Of a DNA stretch of 64,000 nucleotides, positions 9,007 through 18,119 are shown piece by piece. Location of the stretch: positions 293,566-357,565 of the forward strand of contig NZ_KE383896.1 in assembly GCF_000422645.1 (NCBI RefSeq), read 5' to 3'. The first letter of the stretch is position 1. The number at the start of each line of letters is the position of its first letter. This DNA is from Ferrimonas futtsuensis DSM 18154 (lineage in GTDB: Bacteria > Pseudomonadota > Gammaproteobacteria > Enterobacterales > Shewanellaceae). Below the pieces are notes generated by a model. The model saw only the letters and a program-made list of their open reading frames with translations. It ran no database searches and was not told the origin of the DNA. The translations under genes were made by a program, and so were the position numbers.

Positions 9007-12000
9007 CTAGCCCTGGGGTAATGCCTGCTCCAATTGCTGGGCCTTGTAGCGACGCAACGCCTTGCGCTCCTGCCGGCGGGCACGCAGCGCCAACAGGCTT
9101 GGGGTCAGCACCAGGGTCAGCACGGTAGCAAAGGCCAGGCCTCCGGCCACCGCGGTCGCCAGTTGCGACCACCACTGGGTGGAGGGCGCCCCCACCTCGA
9201 TGGCGCGATTAATCAGATCCACGTTCATCTCCAGCACCATGGGCATCAGGCCGAGGATGGTGGTGATGGTGGTCAGCATCACCGGGCGCAGGCGCTGGGC
9301 ACCGGTGCGTAGGATCGCCTCGGTGGCCGCCAGCCCCTGGGCGCGCAGCACGTTGTAGGTATCGATGAGCACAATGTTGTTGTTGACCACGATCCCCGCC
9401 AGGGAGATCACCCCGATGCCGGACATGACGATGCCGAAGGGCTTGCCGGTCACCAGCAGCCCCAGCAGCACCCCCATGGTGGAGAGCAGCACCGCGGTGA
9501 GGATCAGAAACGCCTGGTAGAAACTGTTGAACTGGGTCACCAGGATAATGGCCATCACGAACAGGGCCACCATAAAGGCATTCAACAGGAAGACCTGCGA
9601 CTCCTCCTGCTCCTCATTCTCGCCGGTAAAGCTGTAACTGACCCGGCTGTCCAGGCCCAGGGTCTCCAGGCGCTCACGGAACTCCGGCAGGACATCATTG
9701 AGCAACACACCAGGCGCCATATCCGCCTTCACCGTCATCACCCGGTGGCCGTCGATGCGGCGGATGGAGTCCACCTTCGGCGCCGCCACCCGCTCGACGA
9801 AATTGCTCACCGGCACCTGACCGTACTGGGTCTTCACCCTCAGGGTATCCAGCCTCAGGATATGGCGCTTCTCCTCGGGGAAGCGCACCCGGATATCCAA
9901 CTCGTCGTCGGCGTCATCGGGGCGGTATTCGCCAATCTTCAGGCCGGAGGTGACAAACTGCACCGTATTGCCCAGCAGGGTGGCGTCGGCACCAAAACGT
10001 GCGGCGTCGTCCCTGTCGACCTTCAGCTGCCACTCGATACCCGGCTTGGAGCCGGTGTCCTCGATGTTGATGAAGCGGCCATCCCCCTCCAGGGCGAGAC
10101 GAACCTTGCGCACCGCATCGTTGAGGGCATCGGGAAGTTTGGAGGAGAGCTCCAGTTGCAACGCCTTACCGGTCGGAGGGCCGTTCTCATCCTTACGCAG
10201 CTCATACTCGATGCCCGCCAGATCGCCCAGGCGCTCGTTCACCTCTTCGATCACCTTGTCGGCGCGGACCCGTTGATCCCAGTCCAGCAGATTGAGACGG
10301 ATGTAGCCTGCCCGGTCATTGCCACCGGTGCGACTGTAGAGGGTCTCCAGGCTTTCCATCCCCAACAGGCGGTTCTCCACCTTGTGCATGATGGCGTCCT
10401 TCTCATCGATGGAGAGGTCCCCGTAGGCGCGCACATAGAGGTTCAGGCCAGGGGGCTCCACATCGGGGAAGAACTCCATGCCGGCGCCGAACTTAACGTA
10501 GCTGCCGACAATGCCGGCCAGCACCAGCAGCACCGCCAGCAAGACCTTCCAGGGGTGGGCGATGGCCACGGCCAGGGTACGGATGTAGGTGCCGGTAAAC
10601 CCGGACAGGATGGTGAGCTCCCCCTCCTCCGCCAACCGCTGATTCTCCCGCTGACGCGCGGTCATCGGCAATGGCTTGCCCAGCAGGCTGCCCAGGGCAG
10701 GCACAAACACCAGGGCCATCACCAGAGAGGCGGTGAGGGTGGCAATCAGGGTGATGGGCAGGTACTTCATGAACTCGCCCATGATCCCCGGCCAGAACAG
10801 CAGCGGCGCAAAGGCCGCCAGGGTAGTGGCCGTGGAGGCGATGATGGGCCAGGCCATCCGCTGGGCCGCCTCCAGGTAGGCCTCCTTACGATCCACGCCG
10901 TCGGTCATGCGCCGGTCAGCGTATTCGGTGACCACGATGGCCCCGTCCACCAGCATCCCCACCGCCATGATCAGGGCAAACAGCACCACCATGTTGACCG
11001 TCAGGCCAAACACCGCCAGCACCAGCAGACCGGTGAGGAAGGAGCCGGGAATGGCCACCCCGACCAGGCCGGCGCTGCGCAGACCCAGGGCGGCGATCAC
11101 CACGATCACCACCAGCAGGATGGCGGACACCACGTTGTTCTGCAGATCGCTGAGCATCTGCTCCACATCCTCGGAGCTGTCCCCTGTGTAGGTGACCTCC
11201 AGGTTTTCGGGCCACTGCTCTCTGGCGGCTTCCATCAGTGCCTTCACCTTGGCCACGGTGATGATGATGTTCTCACCGGGGCGCTTCTTCACCTCCAGAG
11301 ACACCGCCTTATGGCCGTTGAGGCGGGCGTAGGAGTTGGGGTCCCGGAAGGCGCGGCGCACCTGGGCCACGTCACCGAAGGTGATCACCTGCTCCCCCTG
11401 CACCTTGATGGGCATCTCCATCACGTCCTTGATGGTCTCAAACACCGAGGGCACCTTGACCGCGAAGCGGCCATGACCAGTGTCCATGGTACCCGCCGGC
11501 ACCAGCCGGTTGTTGCGGGAGAGCAGGTTGAAGATGTCGTTCTGATCCAGCTGATAGCTCTCCATCAGCAGGGGATCCACCAGGATCTCGACGATGTCCT
11601 CCCGGTCGCCGCCGATCTCCACCTCCAGCACCTCGGGGAAGGACTCCAGCCGGTCTCGAAGCTGTTTGGCGATCTGCACCAGGGTGCGCTCCGGCACCGG
11701 CCCGGACAGGGTCACGGTCAGCACCGGGTTCTGATCCGCCATGGTCACCTCATGGACTTCCGGCTCCTCGGTGTCCGCCGGCAGCTTGGCCTTGGCCAGA
11801 GTCACCTTGTCACGCACATCCGCCAGGGCCGCCTTGGGATCCATGCCCGCCTCGAACTCCAGCACCACCGACGCGTGGCCCTCTGAGGCGGTAGAACGCA
11901 TCTCATCCACCCCCTCGATGGAGCGCAGCTCGGTCTCCATGGGACGCACCAGCATCCGCTCGGCGTCCTCCGGCGAGATGCCGTCGTGGACGATGGACAC

Positions 12001-12141
12001 GTAGATCACCGGGATGGTGATGTCCGGTTCCGACTCCTTGGGGATCTGCACATAGGTGACCGACCCCGCCAGAATCAACAGCACAAACACCATCATCACC
12101 GGGCGGATACGGCCAAGCAGCCCCGCCAGCAGGGTATTCAT
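9007..12141 (-). CDS. RND efflux transporter, inner-membrane permease
   Basis: 1044 residues, full length for the HAE-type AcrB superfamily: an N-terminal membrane helix, two large periplasmic loops and two blocks of helices. TM4 carries GMLVDGAIVVTEYADR, with one of the two usual TM4 aspartates (Asp-Gly instead of Asp-Asp). TM10 has VVNNNIVLIDTYN where AcrB has a lysine of the proton relay. It exports drugs, detergents or metabolites by proton antiport, in complex with the adaptor encoded upstream (ATGA overlap) and an outer-membrane channel not encoded here. The substrate cannot be told from sequence. Confidence 0.95.
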   Translation of the reverse strand: MNTLLAGLLGRIRPVMMVFVLLILAGSVTYVQIPKESEPDITIPVIYVSIVHDGISPEDAERMLVRPMETELRSIEGVDEMRSTASEGHASVVLEFEAGMDPKAALADVRDKVTLAKAKLPADTEEPEVHEVTMADQNPVLTVTLSGPVPERTLVQIAKQLRDRLESFPEVLEVEIGGDREDIVEILVDPLLMESYQLDQNDIFNLLSRNNRLVPAGTMDTGHGRFAVKVPSVFETIKDVMEMPIKVQGEQVITFGDVAQVRRAFRDPNSYARLNGHKAVSLEVKKRPGENIIITVAKVKALMEAAREQWPENLEVTYTGDSSEDVEQMLSDLQNNVVSAILLVVIVVIAALGLRSAGLVGVAIPGSFLTGLLVLAVFGLTVNMVVLFALIMAVGMLVDGAIVVTEYADRRMTDGVDRKEAYLEAAQRMAWPIIASTATTLAAFAPLLFWPGIMGEFMKYLPITLIATLTASLVMALVFVPALGSLLGKPLPMTARQRENQRLAEEGELTILSGFTGTYIRTLAVAIAHPWKVLLAVLLVLAGIVGSYVKFGAGMEFFPDVEPPGLNLYVRAYGDLSIDEKDAIMHKVENRLLGMESLETLYSRTGGNDRAGYIRLNLLDWDQRVRADKVIEEVNERLGDLAGIEYELRKDENGPPTGKALQLELSSKLPDALNDAVRKVRLALEGDGRFINIEDTGSKPGIEWQLKVDRDDAARFGADATLLGNTVQFVTSGLKIGEYRPDDADDELDIRVRFPEEKRHILRLDTLRVKTQYGQVPVSNFVERVAAPKVDSIRRIDGHRVMTVKADMAPGVLLNDVLPEFRERLETLGLDSRVSYSFTGENEEQEESQVFLLNAFMVALFVMAIILVTQFNSFYQAFLILTAVLLSTMGVLLGLLVTGKPFGIVMSGIGVISLAGIVVNNNIVLIDTYNVLRAQGLAATEAILRTGAQRLRPVMLTTITTILGLMPMVLEMNVDLINRAIEVGAPSTQWWSQLATAVAGGLAFATVLTLVLTPSLLALRARRQERKALRRYKAQQLEQALPQG

Positions 12142-13241
12142 GCGCCATCCTCCGTCTCATAGGTCACCTCGACCGGGTCACCGTCACGGACGAAACCCTG
12201 GCCCTGGGTGATCACCTCCACCTCACTGCCGACACCGCCGGTCCACACCCCGGTGGAGTCCGCCATCACCACCTGGATGGGGATAAAGTGTACCTGACCG
12301 TCCCGCACCGATTTCACCCCCAGGTTACCCTCCTCATCCAATGCCAGCAGGGCCGGGCTGACCTTGATGGCATAGTGGCTCTCCAGAGGCAGGGCCAGTT
12401 CGGCGCTCTTGCCCGCCCACAGCTTGCCATCGGCGTTGTCGAACGCCACCTCAACGTCGAAGGTGTTGGTGCCGCCATGGGAGACGGTGGCGATGTAGCG
12501 CACCTTGCCCTTGGCGCTGCGGCCATCGACGAAACGGGCGGTGGCGCTCTGTCCCAGAGACAACCGGGCCACATCCGCCTCGGTGACGTTGGCCTTGACC
12601 ACCAGCGGGTTGAGATCCGCCAGTTCCCCCACAGGATCACCCACCCCCACGTAATCGCCCTGCTCCACCATGCGATCGTGAAACACCCCGGAGAACGGTG
12701 CGCGGATCTGGGTGTGCTCCAGCGCCAGCTGCAACCGCTTGAGTTCGGCCCGGGCCAGTTCCAGAGCACTCAGATTCTGAGCCAGCTGCGACTTACCCTG
12801 CAGCCCCTGGGTCGCCAGCTTCTTGGCCGCCTGGTAATCCAGCTCCCGCTGGGCCAGCACCGCCTTGGCACTCTGCAGCTGCTCAGGCAGGTCCCGGGCA
12901 TCCAGCTCGATCAGCAGCTGCCCCATCTCTACCTGGCTGCCTTTGTCAGCGTGAACCTTAAGCACCCGGCCGCCAATCTCGGCGGCGATGCGGGTCATGC
13001 GATCCGGTTCGGTGCGGCCATAGAGCTGCACCTCACGGGTCACCAGGGTCGACGCGATGCGTTTCACTGTCACCCGGGTCGCGGCCACCTCATGGGGCTC
13101 GGTGGCGGGAACCACTTCCGGGGAGTGGTCGGCGCTCAGTTGACCAGACAATACCCAGAGTACGAGTAACAGGCTGATTAGAAAGGCGATGAAATAGGGG
13201 TGGCTGTACCAGCGGCTGGCCGGTGCATCGACGTGCTTCAC
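12138..13241 (-). CDS. RND efflux periplasmic adaptor (membrane fusion protein)
   Basis: 367 residues from a GTG start with AAGGAG 7 bases upstream. One N-terminal membrane anchor (about residues 14-32), then the split lipoyl domain (GGRVLKVHADKGSQVEMGQLLIELD ... IRAPFSGVFHDRMVEQGDYV) flanking an alpha-helical hairpin, then a beta-barrel domain. It bridges the inner-membrane pump and the outer-membrane channel. It is first in a two-gene operon and overlaps the permease by four bases. No local repressor gene is present. Confidence 0.93.
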   Translation of the reverse strand: MKHVDAPASRWYSHPYFIAFLISLLLVLWVLSGQLSADHSPEVVPATEPHEVAATRVTVKRIASTLVTREVQLYGRTEPDRMTRIAAEIGGRVLKVHADKGSQVEMGQLLIELDARDLPEQLQSAKAVLAQRELDYQAAKKLATQGLQGKSQLAQNLSALELARAELKRLQLALEHTQIRAPFSGVFHDRMVEQGDYVGVGDPVGELADLNPLVVKANVTEADVARLSLGQSATARFVDGRSAKGKVRYIATVSHGGTNTFDVEVAFDNADGKLWAGKSAELALPLESHYAIKVSPALLALDEEGNLGVKSVRDGQVHFIPIQVVMADSTGVWTGGVGSEVEVITQGQGFVRDGDPVEVTYETEDGA

Positions 13242-13324
13242 GAGGCAACTCCTTGTAATCCAATCGTGTCAGAATACGTTAAAGCCTGATGTTGCAAAAG
13301 TGTTCAGAAACCTTTGCCAACAAA

Positions 13325-13347
13325 AAAGGCACCCTGAAGGTGCCTTT
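13325..13347 (-). terminator. Terminator of erpA
   Basis: Stem AAAGGCACC / GGTGCCTTT with loop CTGAA; further A's on the left give the T-run on the minus strand. It separates erpA from the RND operon downstream. Confidence 0.88.
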
Positions 13348-13370
13348 CTTACGCTGTCGGTGCCGGATTC

Positions 13371-13721
13371 TCAGATAGAGAAGGAGGCACCGCAACCACA
13401 GGTGGTGGTGGCGTTGGGGTTGTTGACGAAGAAGCGGCTGCCCTCCAGCCCCTCGGTGTAATCCACGATGCCACCCACCAGATATTGCAGGCTCATCGGA
13501 TCCACCAGCAGGGTGACCCCCTCCTTATCGATGGTGGTATCCCCTTCGTTCACCTTTTCGTCGAAGGTGAAGCCGTACTGGAAACCGCTGCAACCACCAC
13601 CGGTGACGTACACCCGCAGTTTCAGGTTTGGGTTCTCCTCCTCCTCCAGCAGTCCCTTCACCTTCAGTGCGGCGGCATCGGAAAACTGGATAGGCATGGC
13701 TTGTTCTGCTGTAGCTGTCAT
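13371..13721 (-). CDS. erpA: Iron-sulfur cluster insertion protein ErpA
   Basis: A-type carrier that hands [4Fe-4S] or [2Fe-2S] clusters to apo-proteins, among them isoprenoid and respiratory enzymes. 116 residues with the three conserved cysteine ligands: C44 ([11 protein letters not shown]) and C108/C110 in [11 protein letters not shown] at the C-terminus. Its position near hemL and the clc-type gene matches the order in Shewanella and enterics. Confidence 0.97.
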   Translation of the reverse strand: MTATAEQAMPIQFSDAAALKVKGLLEEEENPNLKLRVYVTGGGCSGFQYGFTFDEKVNEGDTTIDKEGVTLLVDPMSLQYLVGGIVDYTEGLEGSRFFVNNPNATTTCGCGASFSI

Positions 13722-13777
13722 TGGTTACCTCGAAAACGACACTCTGGCGCGGATTATCTAATACCCGACTGTTAGGT

Positions 13778-14536
13778 TCAAGTTTTCTCCCCGTTGTCGG
13801 TAGAAGTTTCCTCCTCAAACCCGACACCGGTCAACTCCAGGAAGGGATAGACCTGGTCTGTACTGCCGCCCTTTTTCTTGCCACTGAGGCTGACACGCAC
13901 CTGAATCTGATCTGCCACAAAGTTGTCCGGCAGCCGATAGGCGCCCTCCAGCTCCTGGAAATAGCGGAAGGAGAAGCCCAAAGTTTTGGCTTCCACCCCG
14001 AGGTCGGTAAGGCTGTAGGTCACCGGGCGCCCCTTCAGGCTGCCCTTAACGCTGATGGCCACCTTGCCCTTGGAAAATCCCTTGCGCTTCTTCTGCTGGG
14101 TCAGCACCAGCTTGTAGCGATAGTGGTCGCTGTCGCCTATCTGCTCCATGGCCAGTTCATGGATCACCACCCCATCGGCACTCTTCTCCGGCGCCATGAT
14201 GTTGCGGTAGAAGATCAGTTCGGTATTGAGCCTGTCCACCTGCCCCTGCAGGTTGGCCATCATGGCCACGGTGTCGGTCTGGGACTGACGCTCCGCCTGC
14301 AAATCGATCTCCAGCGCGGCCTCTGACTCAGTCAGGACGCGGATCCGCTCCTGCTGCAAGGCGATCTGGGTCTGCAGATCCCGGTTTGCTCCTCCCTGGA
14401 TCATCTGTTGAGGCAGTGACAACAGGTAGCCAACGGCCACCGCCATGCCCAGTATCAGCAGCAGCACCAGCCCCCGGGGATTGAACTGCTGTTCAAAATG
14501 TTTGAGAGCGTGCCAGCGATGTTTCCAATTCTGCAT
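13778..14536 (-). CDS. DUF6776-type membrane-anchored coiled-coil protein
   Basis: 252 residues: a short basic cytoplasmic N-terminus, one membrane helix (about residues 22-42), a coiled coil (about 50-110; heptad-like DLQTQIALQQERIRVLTESEAALEIDLQAE) and a C-terminal beta-rich domain. The architecture matches the DUF6776 proteins found beside erpA/hemL in Shewanella-like genomes. Predicted inner-membrane protein facing the periplasm; function unknown. It starts 56 bases from, and divergent to, the ClC gene. Confidence 0.75.
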   Translation of the reverse strand: MQNWKHRWHALKHFEQQFNPRGLVLLLILGMAVAVGYLLSLPQQMIQGGANRDLQTQIALQQERIRVLTESEAALEIDLQAERQSQTDTVAMMANLQGQVDRLNTELIFYRNIMAPEKSADGVVIHELAMEQIGDSDHYRYKLVLTQQKKRKGFSKGKVAISVKGSLKGRPVTYSLTDLGVEAKTLGFSFRYFQELEGAYRLPDNFVADQIQVRVSLSGKKKGGSTDQVYPFLELTGVGFEEETSTDNGEKT

Positions 14537-14592
14537 AGTGAAACGACTTGAATATTGTTAAGCTCTAGTCACTTGAAGCGACCCTTTATGCC

Positions 14593-16257
14593 ATGTTCCG
14601 CAACAGCCCTTTGACCCTATCCCAAGCCAAACTCAGCGTGCATCTCTGCCTGCTGGGATTGTTGGTTGGCTTGGCCGCCGGTCTGTTCCTGCTGCTGTTC
14701 CGGTTCATGATCGATCTTGGCCAGGGGCTTATCCTGGACAGCCCGGACGATTTTAGCGATCTGCCGTCCCTGTGGCGAGCCCTTCTTCCCGTAGCCGGCG
14801 CCGGCGCCATCGCCCTCATTGCCGCGTTTACCGCCAACAAGTACCGGCGCCTGGGCATCGCCTACGTCATTCACCGCATCAAAGTCCACTACGGCAGCCT
14901 GCCCCTGGGCAGCGCCATGAACCAGTTCGCCAGTGCGGTGATCGCCCTGGCCAGCGGCTTCTCCGTGGGCCGGGAGGGGCCGGCGGTTCACCTGGGAGCC
15001 ACGGTCGCCACCGGCTTCGCCCGCTACTGGAAACTGCCGGATAATGCCCTGTCGGTGCTGGCCTCTTGCGGCATCGCCGCCGGGATCAGCGCCACCTTTA
15101 ACTCGCCGCTGGCTGCGGTACTGTTCGTATTGGAGGTGGTACTGCGGGAGTACCGTATCCACACCTTCCTGCCGATTCTTATTGCCTCGGTGACCGGCAG
15201 CGTGGTCACCCAAAGCGTGTATGGCAACATTCACCTCTATGACCACTTCGCCATGGAGGTGTTTCCCGTCTCTCAGTATCCGCTGTTGCTGCTCACCGGC
15301 CTGCTCATCGGCGGCATCGCCGCAGGTTTCAGCCATGGCCTGGTCACCATCACCGAGATCAGCCAGCGCTGGCCCATCACCCTCAGGCTGATGCTGGCCG
15401 GCGGCTTTACCGCCCTCATTGGCCTGCAGCTGCCCCAGGCGCTGGGCACCGAACACGCCGCGGTATCCATTGCCCTGAGTGACAATCCGGGTCTGCTGCT
15501 GTTACTGGCCCTGCTCGGTGCCAAAATCCTGGCAACCTGGGCCGCCATCGGCCTGGGCATTCCAGGCGGCATCATCGGTCCCCTCTATGGCATCGGCGCC
15601 GTGGTAGGCAGCCTGATCGCCTGGGGGCTGACCCCCCTGTTTCCCCAGTTGCAGCCCTTTATCCCCCTCTACGCCGTATTGGGAATGACCGCCATGATGG
15701 GGGTCTGTCTGCATGCCCCCATGGCCGCACTCCTTGCCCTGCTGGAGCTGACTCAGGACGCGTCCATCATCCTGCCGTCCCTGCTGGTGACCCTGCCCGC
15801 CTACCTGCTGGCCTACTCGGTGTTCGGCTCCCGCTCCCTCTTCCTCAGCCAGCTGGACGCCCAGGGACTGGAGTACCGGGTCTCCCCCACCGAGGCTGGC
15901 CTGCAGAAAACCGGTGTCATGGCCCTGGCGGACCGCCAGTTTGTCATCGGCACACCTAATCAGAGCGACGAAGACCTGTTGAAACTGATGAGTGACGCCA
16001 GCCAGCAGCGACTGCTGCTCAGGCACATGGACCGCTGTGAACTGGTCAGCCTGCACGCCAACTACGACGACGACACCCCGCTGATGCGTACCGACGCCTT
16101 TCCCCTACCGATGACCGCCACCTTGGCGGAGGTGCACAAACTGCTCAATCGCAACCGGCAGAAGGCGGTGTACATCTACGACACCGGGCCGGACCACCCT
16201 ATCGGCGTCATCACCTGGACCATGCTGCGTCAGGCTCTTAGGGCCAAACACTTCTAG
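14593..16257 (+). CDS. ClC-family chloride channel/transporter with C-terminal CBS domains
   Basis: 554 residues: about 16 membrane helices in the ClC fold (residues 1-430), then a cytoplasmic CBS pair (about 430-554). The gating-glutamate motif GREGPAVH (E128) and helix-N motif GIPGGIIGPLYG are clear. The usual helix-D selectivity motif GSGIP is not seen; the aligned region reads RLGIAYVIHR. It moves chloride or related anions across the inner membrane; whether it is a channel or a proton antiporter cannot be decided here. Similar proteins sit between erpA and hemL in related genomes. Confidence 0.9.
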   Translation: MFRNSPLTLSQAKLSVHLCLLGLLVGLAAGLFLLLFRFMIDLGQGLILDSPDDFSDLPSLWRALLPVAGAGAIALIAAFTANKYRRLGIAYVIHRIKVHYGSLPLGSAMNQFASAVIALASGFSVGREGPAVHLGATVATGFARYWKLPDNALSVLASCGIAAGISATFNSPLAAVLFVLEVVLREYRIHTFLPILIASVTGSVVTQSVYGNIHLYDHFAMEVFPVSQYPLLLLTGLLIGGIAAGFSHGLVTITEISQRWPITLRLMLAGGFTALIGLQLPQALGTEHAAVSIALSDNPGLLLLLALLGAKILATWAAIGLGIPGGIIGPLYGIGAVVGSLIAWGLTPLFPQLQPFIPLYAVLGMTAMMGVCLHAPMAALLALLELTQDASIILPSLLVTLPAYLLAYSVFGSRSLFLSQLDAQGLEYRVSPTEAGLQKTGVMALADRQFVIGTPNQSDEDLLKLMSDASQQRLLLRHMDRCELVSLHANYDDDTPLMRTDAFPLPMTATLAEVHKLLNRNRQKAVYIYDTGPDHPIGVITWTMLRQALRAKHF

Positions 16258-16393
16258 AAACAGCCGCTCTTTTGTCACTGCCCCTTCCGTTGGCCGCACT
16301 CCGGTTCTCTAACTGAGTCAACAGCTTCCCCCGGCCGAGGAAAGTGAGCCTCACCGCAAGCTGGAAAGGAGATCCTTGCCAACCCAGGTCACA

Positions 16394-16442
16394 AAATGCC
16401 ACCCTTGCGCCTTTGCAAGGGAACTGTCATTGGCTGGCATTT
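16394..16442 (+). promoter_or_regulatory. Nested inverted repeats in the hemL leader
   Basis: Outer arms AAATGCCA (16394-16401) and TGGCATTT (16435-16442) enclose an inner hairpin CCCTTGC-GCCTTT-GCAAGGG (16402-16421). It lies about 100 bases upstream of hemL in a 288-base gap that otherwise shows no gene. It could be an RNA structure or a paired operator. Confidence 0.4.
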
Positions 16443-16545
16443 GTCGATACCATGCACACAGTTTCCGGCATCCGCCTCAGAAAACGCGGATCGCCAACTT
16501 TATACCGTTAGCGGGCGCCCGTCGCCCTACCCAGGAAGGATAATG

Positions 16546-17832
16546 ATGAATCGCTCCGAATCCCTGTTTGAACAGGCTCAAAAGACCATCCCCGGCGGTG
16601 TGAACTCCCCGGTACGCGCCTTCAAAGGCGTCGGCGGCACTCCCGTCTTTATCGAGCGCGCCGACGGCGCCTATCTGTACGACGTGGACGGCAAGCAGTA
16701 CATCGATTACGTCGGTTCCTGGGGCCCAATGATTCTGGGCCACAACCACCCAGCCATCCGCGACGCCGTGGTTCAGGCGGCCAACAACGGCCTCTCCTTC
16801 GGTGCCCCGACCGCCGCCGAAGTGGAGATGGCGGAACTGGTCTGTGACATCCTGCCTCACGTCGAGCAGGTGCGTATGGCCAACTCCGGCACCGAAGCCA
16901 CCATGAGCGCCCTGCGTCTGGCCCGTGGCTTCACCGGCCGTGACAAGTTCATCAAGTTTGAAGGCTGCTACCATGGCCACGCCGACTGCCTGCTGGTAAA
17001 AGCCGGTTCCGGCATGCTGACCTTCGGTGAGCCCACCAGCCCAGGTGTTCCTGCGGACTTCGCCAAGCACACCCTGACCGCCACCTACAACGATTTGGAC
17101 TCCGTCAAGGCGCTGTTCGAGTCCAACCCGGGTCAGATCTCCAGCATCATCCTGGAACCCGTGGCCGGTAACATGAACTGCATCCCACCGGTTGAAGGCT
17201 TCCTCGAAGGTCTGCGCGCCCTGTGTGACGAGCACGGTGCCCTGCTGATCATCGACGAGGTAATGACCGGCTTCCGCGTCTCCCTGACCGGTGCCCACGG
17301 CCACTACGGCGTACGCCCTGATCTGGTGTGCCTGGGTAAGGTCATTGGCGGCGGTATGCCCGTGGGTGCCTTCGGTGGTCGCGCCGACGTGATGCAGCAC
17401 CTGGCCCCTGCTGGCCCGGTATACCAGGCCGGCACCCTGTCCGGTAACCCCATCGCCATGGCCGCCGGTATGGCTCAGCTGAAGCTGCTGCGCGAGCCCG
17501 GCATCTATGAGGCCCTGGCTGCCAAGACCGAGAAGCTGGCTCTGGGCCTGAAAGCCGCCGCCGACAAGGCGGGCGTGCCCATGGCCATCAACTACGTCGG
17601 CGCCATGTTCGGCGTGTTCTTCACCTCCGAGGAGAAGATCACCCGCTACGATCAAGTGACCCAGTGCAACATGGAGCAGTTCAACGCCTTCTTCCACGGC
17701 ATGCTGCAGGAGGGGGTCAACCTGGCGCCGTCCGCCTATGAAGCCGGCTTCCTGTCCATGAGCCACAGCGACGAAGACATCGACGCCACCATCGCCGCCG
17801 CCGAGCGGGTACTGGCCAAGATCGCCGGTTAA
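16546..17832 (+). CDS. hemL: Glutamate-1-semialdehyde 2,1-aminomutase
   Basis: PLP enzyme of the C5 heme pathway, converting glutamate-1-semialdehyde to 5-aminolevulinate. 428 residues; E. coli HemL has 426. The PLP lysine is K265 in [17 protein letters not shown], and the N-terminal [12 protein letters not shown] is typical. Two ATGs in a row (16543, 16546) follow AGGAAGGA; the second gives the better spacing and aligns with E. coli. The perfect palindromic terminator just after the gene marks a single-gene transcript. Confidence 0.97.
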   Translation: MNRSESLFEQAQKTIPGGVNSPVRAFKGVGGTPVFIERADGAYLYDVDGKQYIDYVGSWGPMILGHNHPAIRDAVVQAANNGLSFGAPTAAEVEMAELVCDILPHVEQVRMANSGTEATMSALRLARGFTGRDKFIKFEGCYHGHADCLLVKAGSGMLTFGEPTSPGVPADFAKHTLTATYNDLDSVKALFESNPGQISSIILEPVAGNMNCIPPVEGFLEGLRALCDEHGALLIIDEVMTGFRVSLTGAHGHYGVRPDLVCLGKVIGGGMPVGAFGGRADVMQHLAPAGPVYQAGTLSGNPIAMAAGMAQLKLLREPGIYEALAAKTEKLALGLKAAADKAGVPMAINYVGAMFGVFFTSEEKITRYDQVTQCNMEQFNAFFHGMLQEGVNLAPSAYEAGFLSMSHSDEDIDATIAAAERVLAKIAG

Positions 17833-17850
17833 TCCCGACATCAAGCGCAG

Positions 17851-17876
17851 AAAGGGCAGCCCATGGGCTGCCCTTT
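17851..17876. terminator. Terminator of hemL
   Basis: A 26-base perfect palindrome with arms AAAGGGCAGCCC and GGGCTGCCCTTT, 18 bases after the hemL stop. The trailing T-run is only three bases. Confidence 0.85.
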
Positions 17877-17961
17877 GTCGTTTCAGGGATCAGGCAGATG
17901 CCTGGTCAGCTTGGTGTCGACTCTTATGCCGCTGGTACCCCGCTATTCCGAGCCGCTTGAA

Positions 17962-18022
17962 GGCTCGCCCTGTTTCAGTCTCTGTGCTGAACAGACCGGG
18001 GAAGAGAGTCATAAGGCGAGCC
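17962..18022. other. Long-range inverted repeat in a gene-free gap
   Basis: GGCTCGCC (17962-17969) pairs with GGCGAGCC (18015-18022); between them TGTTTCAG and CTGAACA can form an inner stem. The gap 17877-18081 has no convincing coding frame on either strand, so a small RNA or a decayed element is possible. Confidence 0.3.
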
Positions 18023-18081
18023 GATGGCGCGTTGATGCCGCCGGTGTCTGTCGCAGGGCGACGCTCACTCCGGACACAAAA

Positions 18082-18101
18082 AAGCCACCCGAAGGTGGCT
18101 T
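18082..18101 (-). terminator. Terminator of the giant lipoprotein gene
   Basis: AAGCCACC-CGAA-GGTGGCTT with an A-run on the left (T-run on the minus strand), 18 bases beyond the stop codon. Confidence 0.88.
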
Positions 18102-18119
18102 ATCATGTCCGGCTCTGTG

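Noticed and set aside
9745..11886. 713-codon open frame on the plus strand
   Set aside because: Antisense to the RND permease gene; low-complexity His/Gln/Gly-rich translation typical of shadow frames in GC-rich DNA.
16477..17844. 455-codon open frame on the minus strand
   Set aside because: Antisense to hemL.
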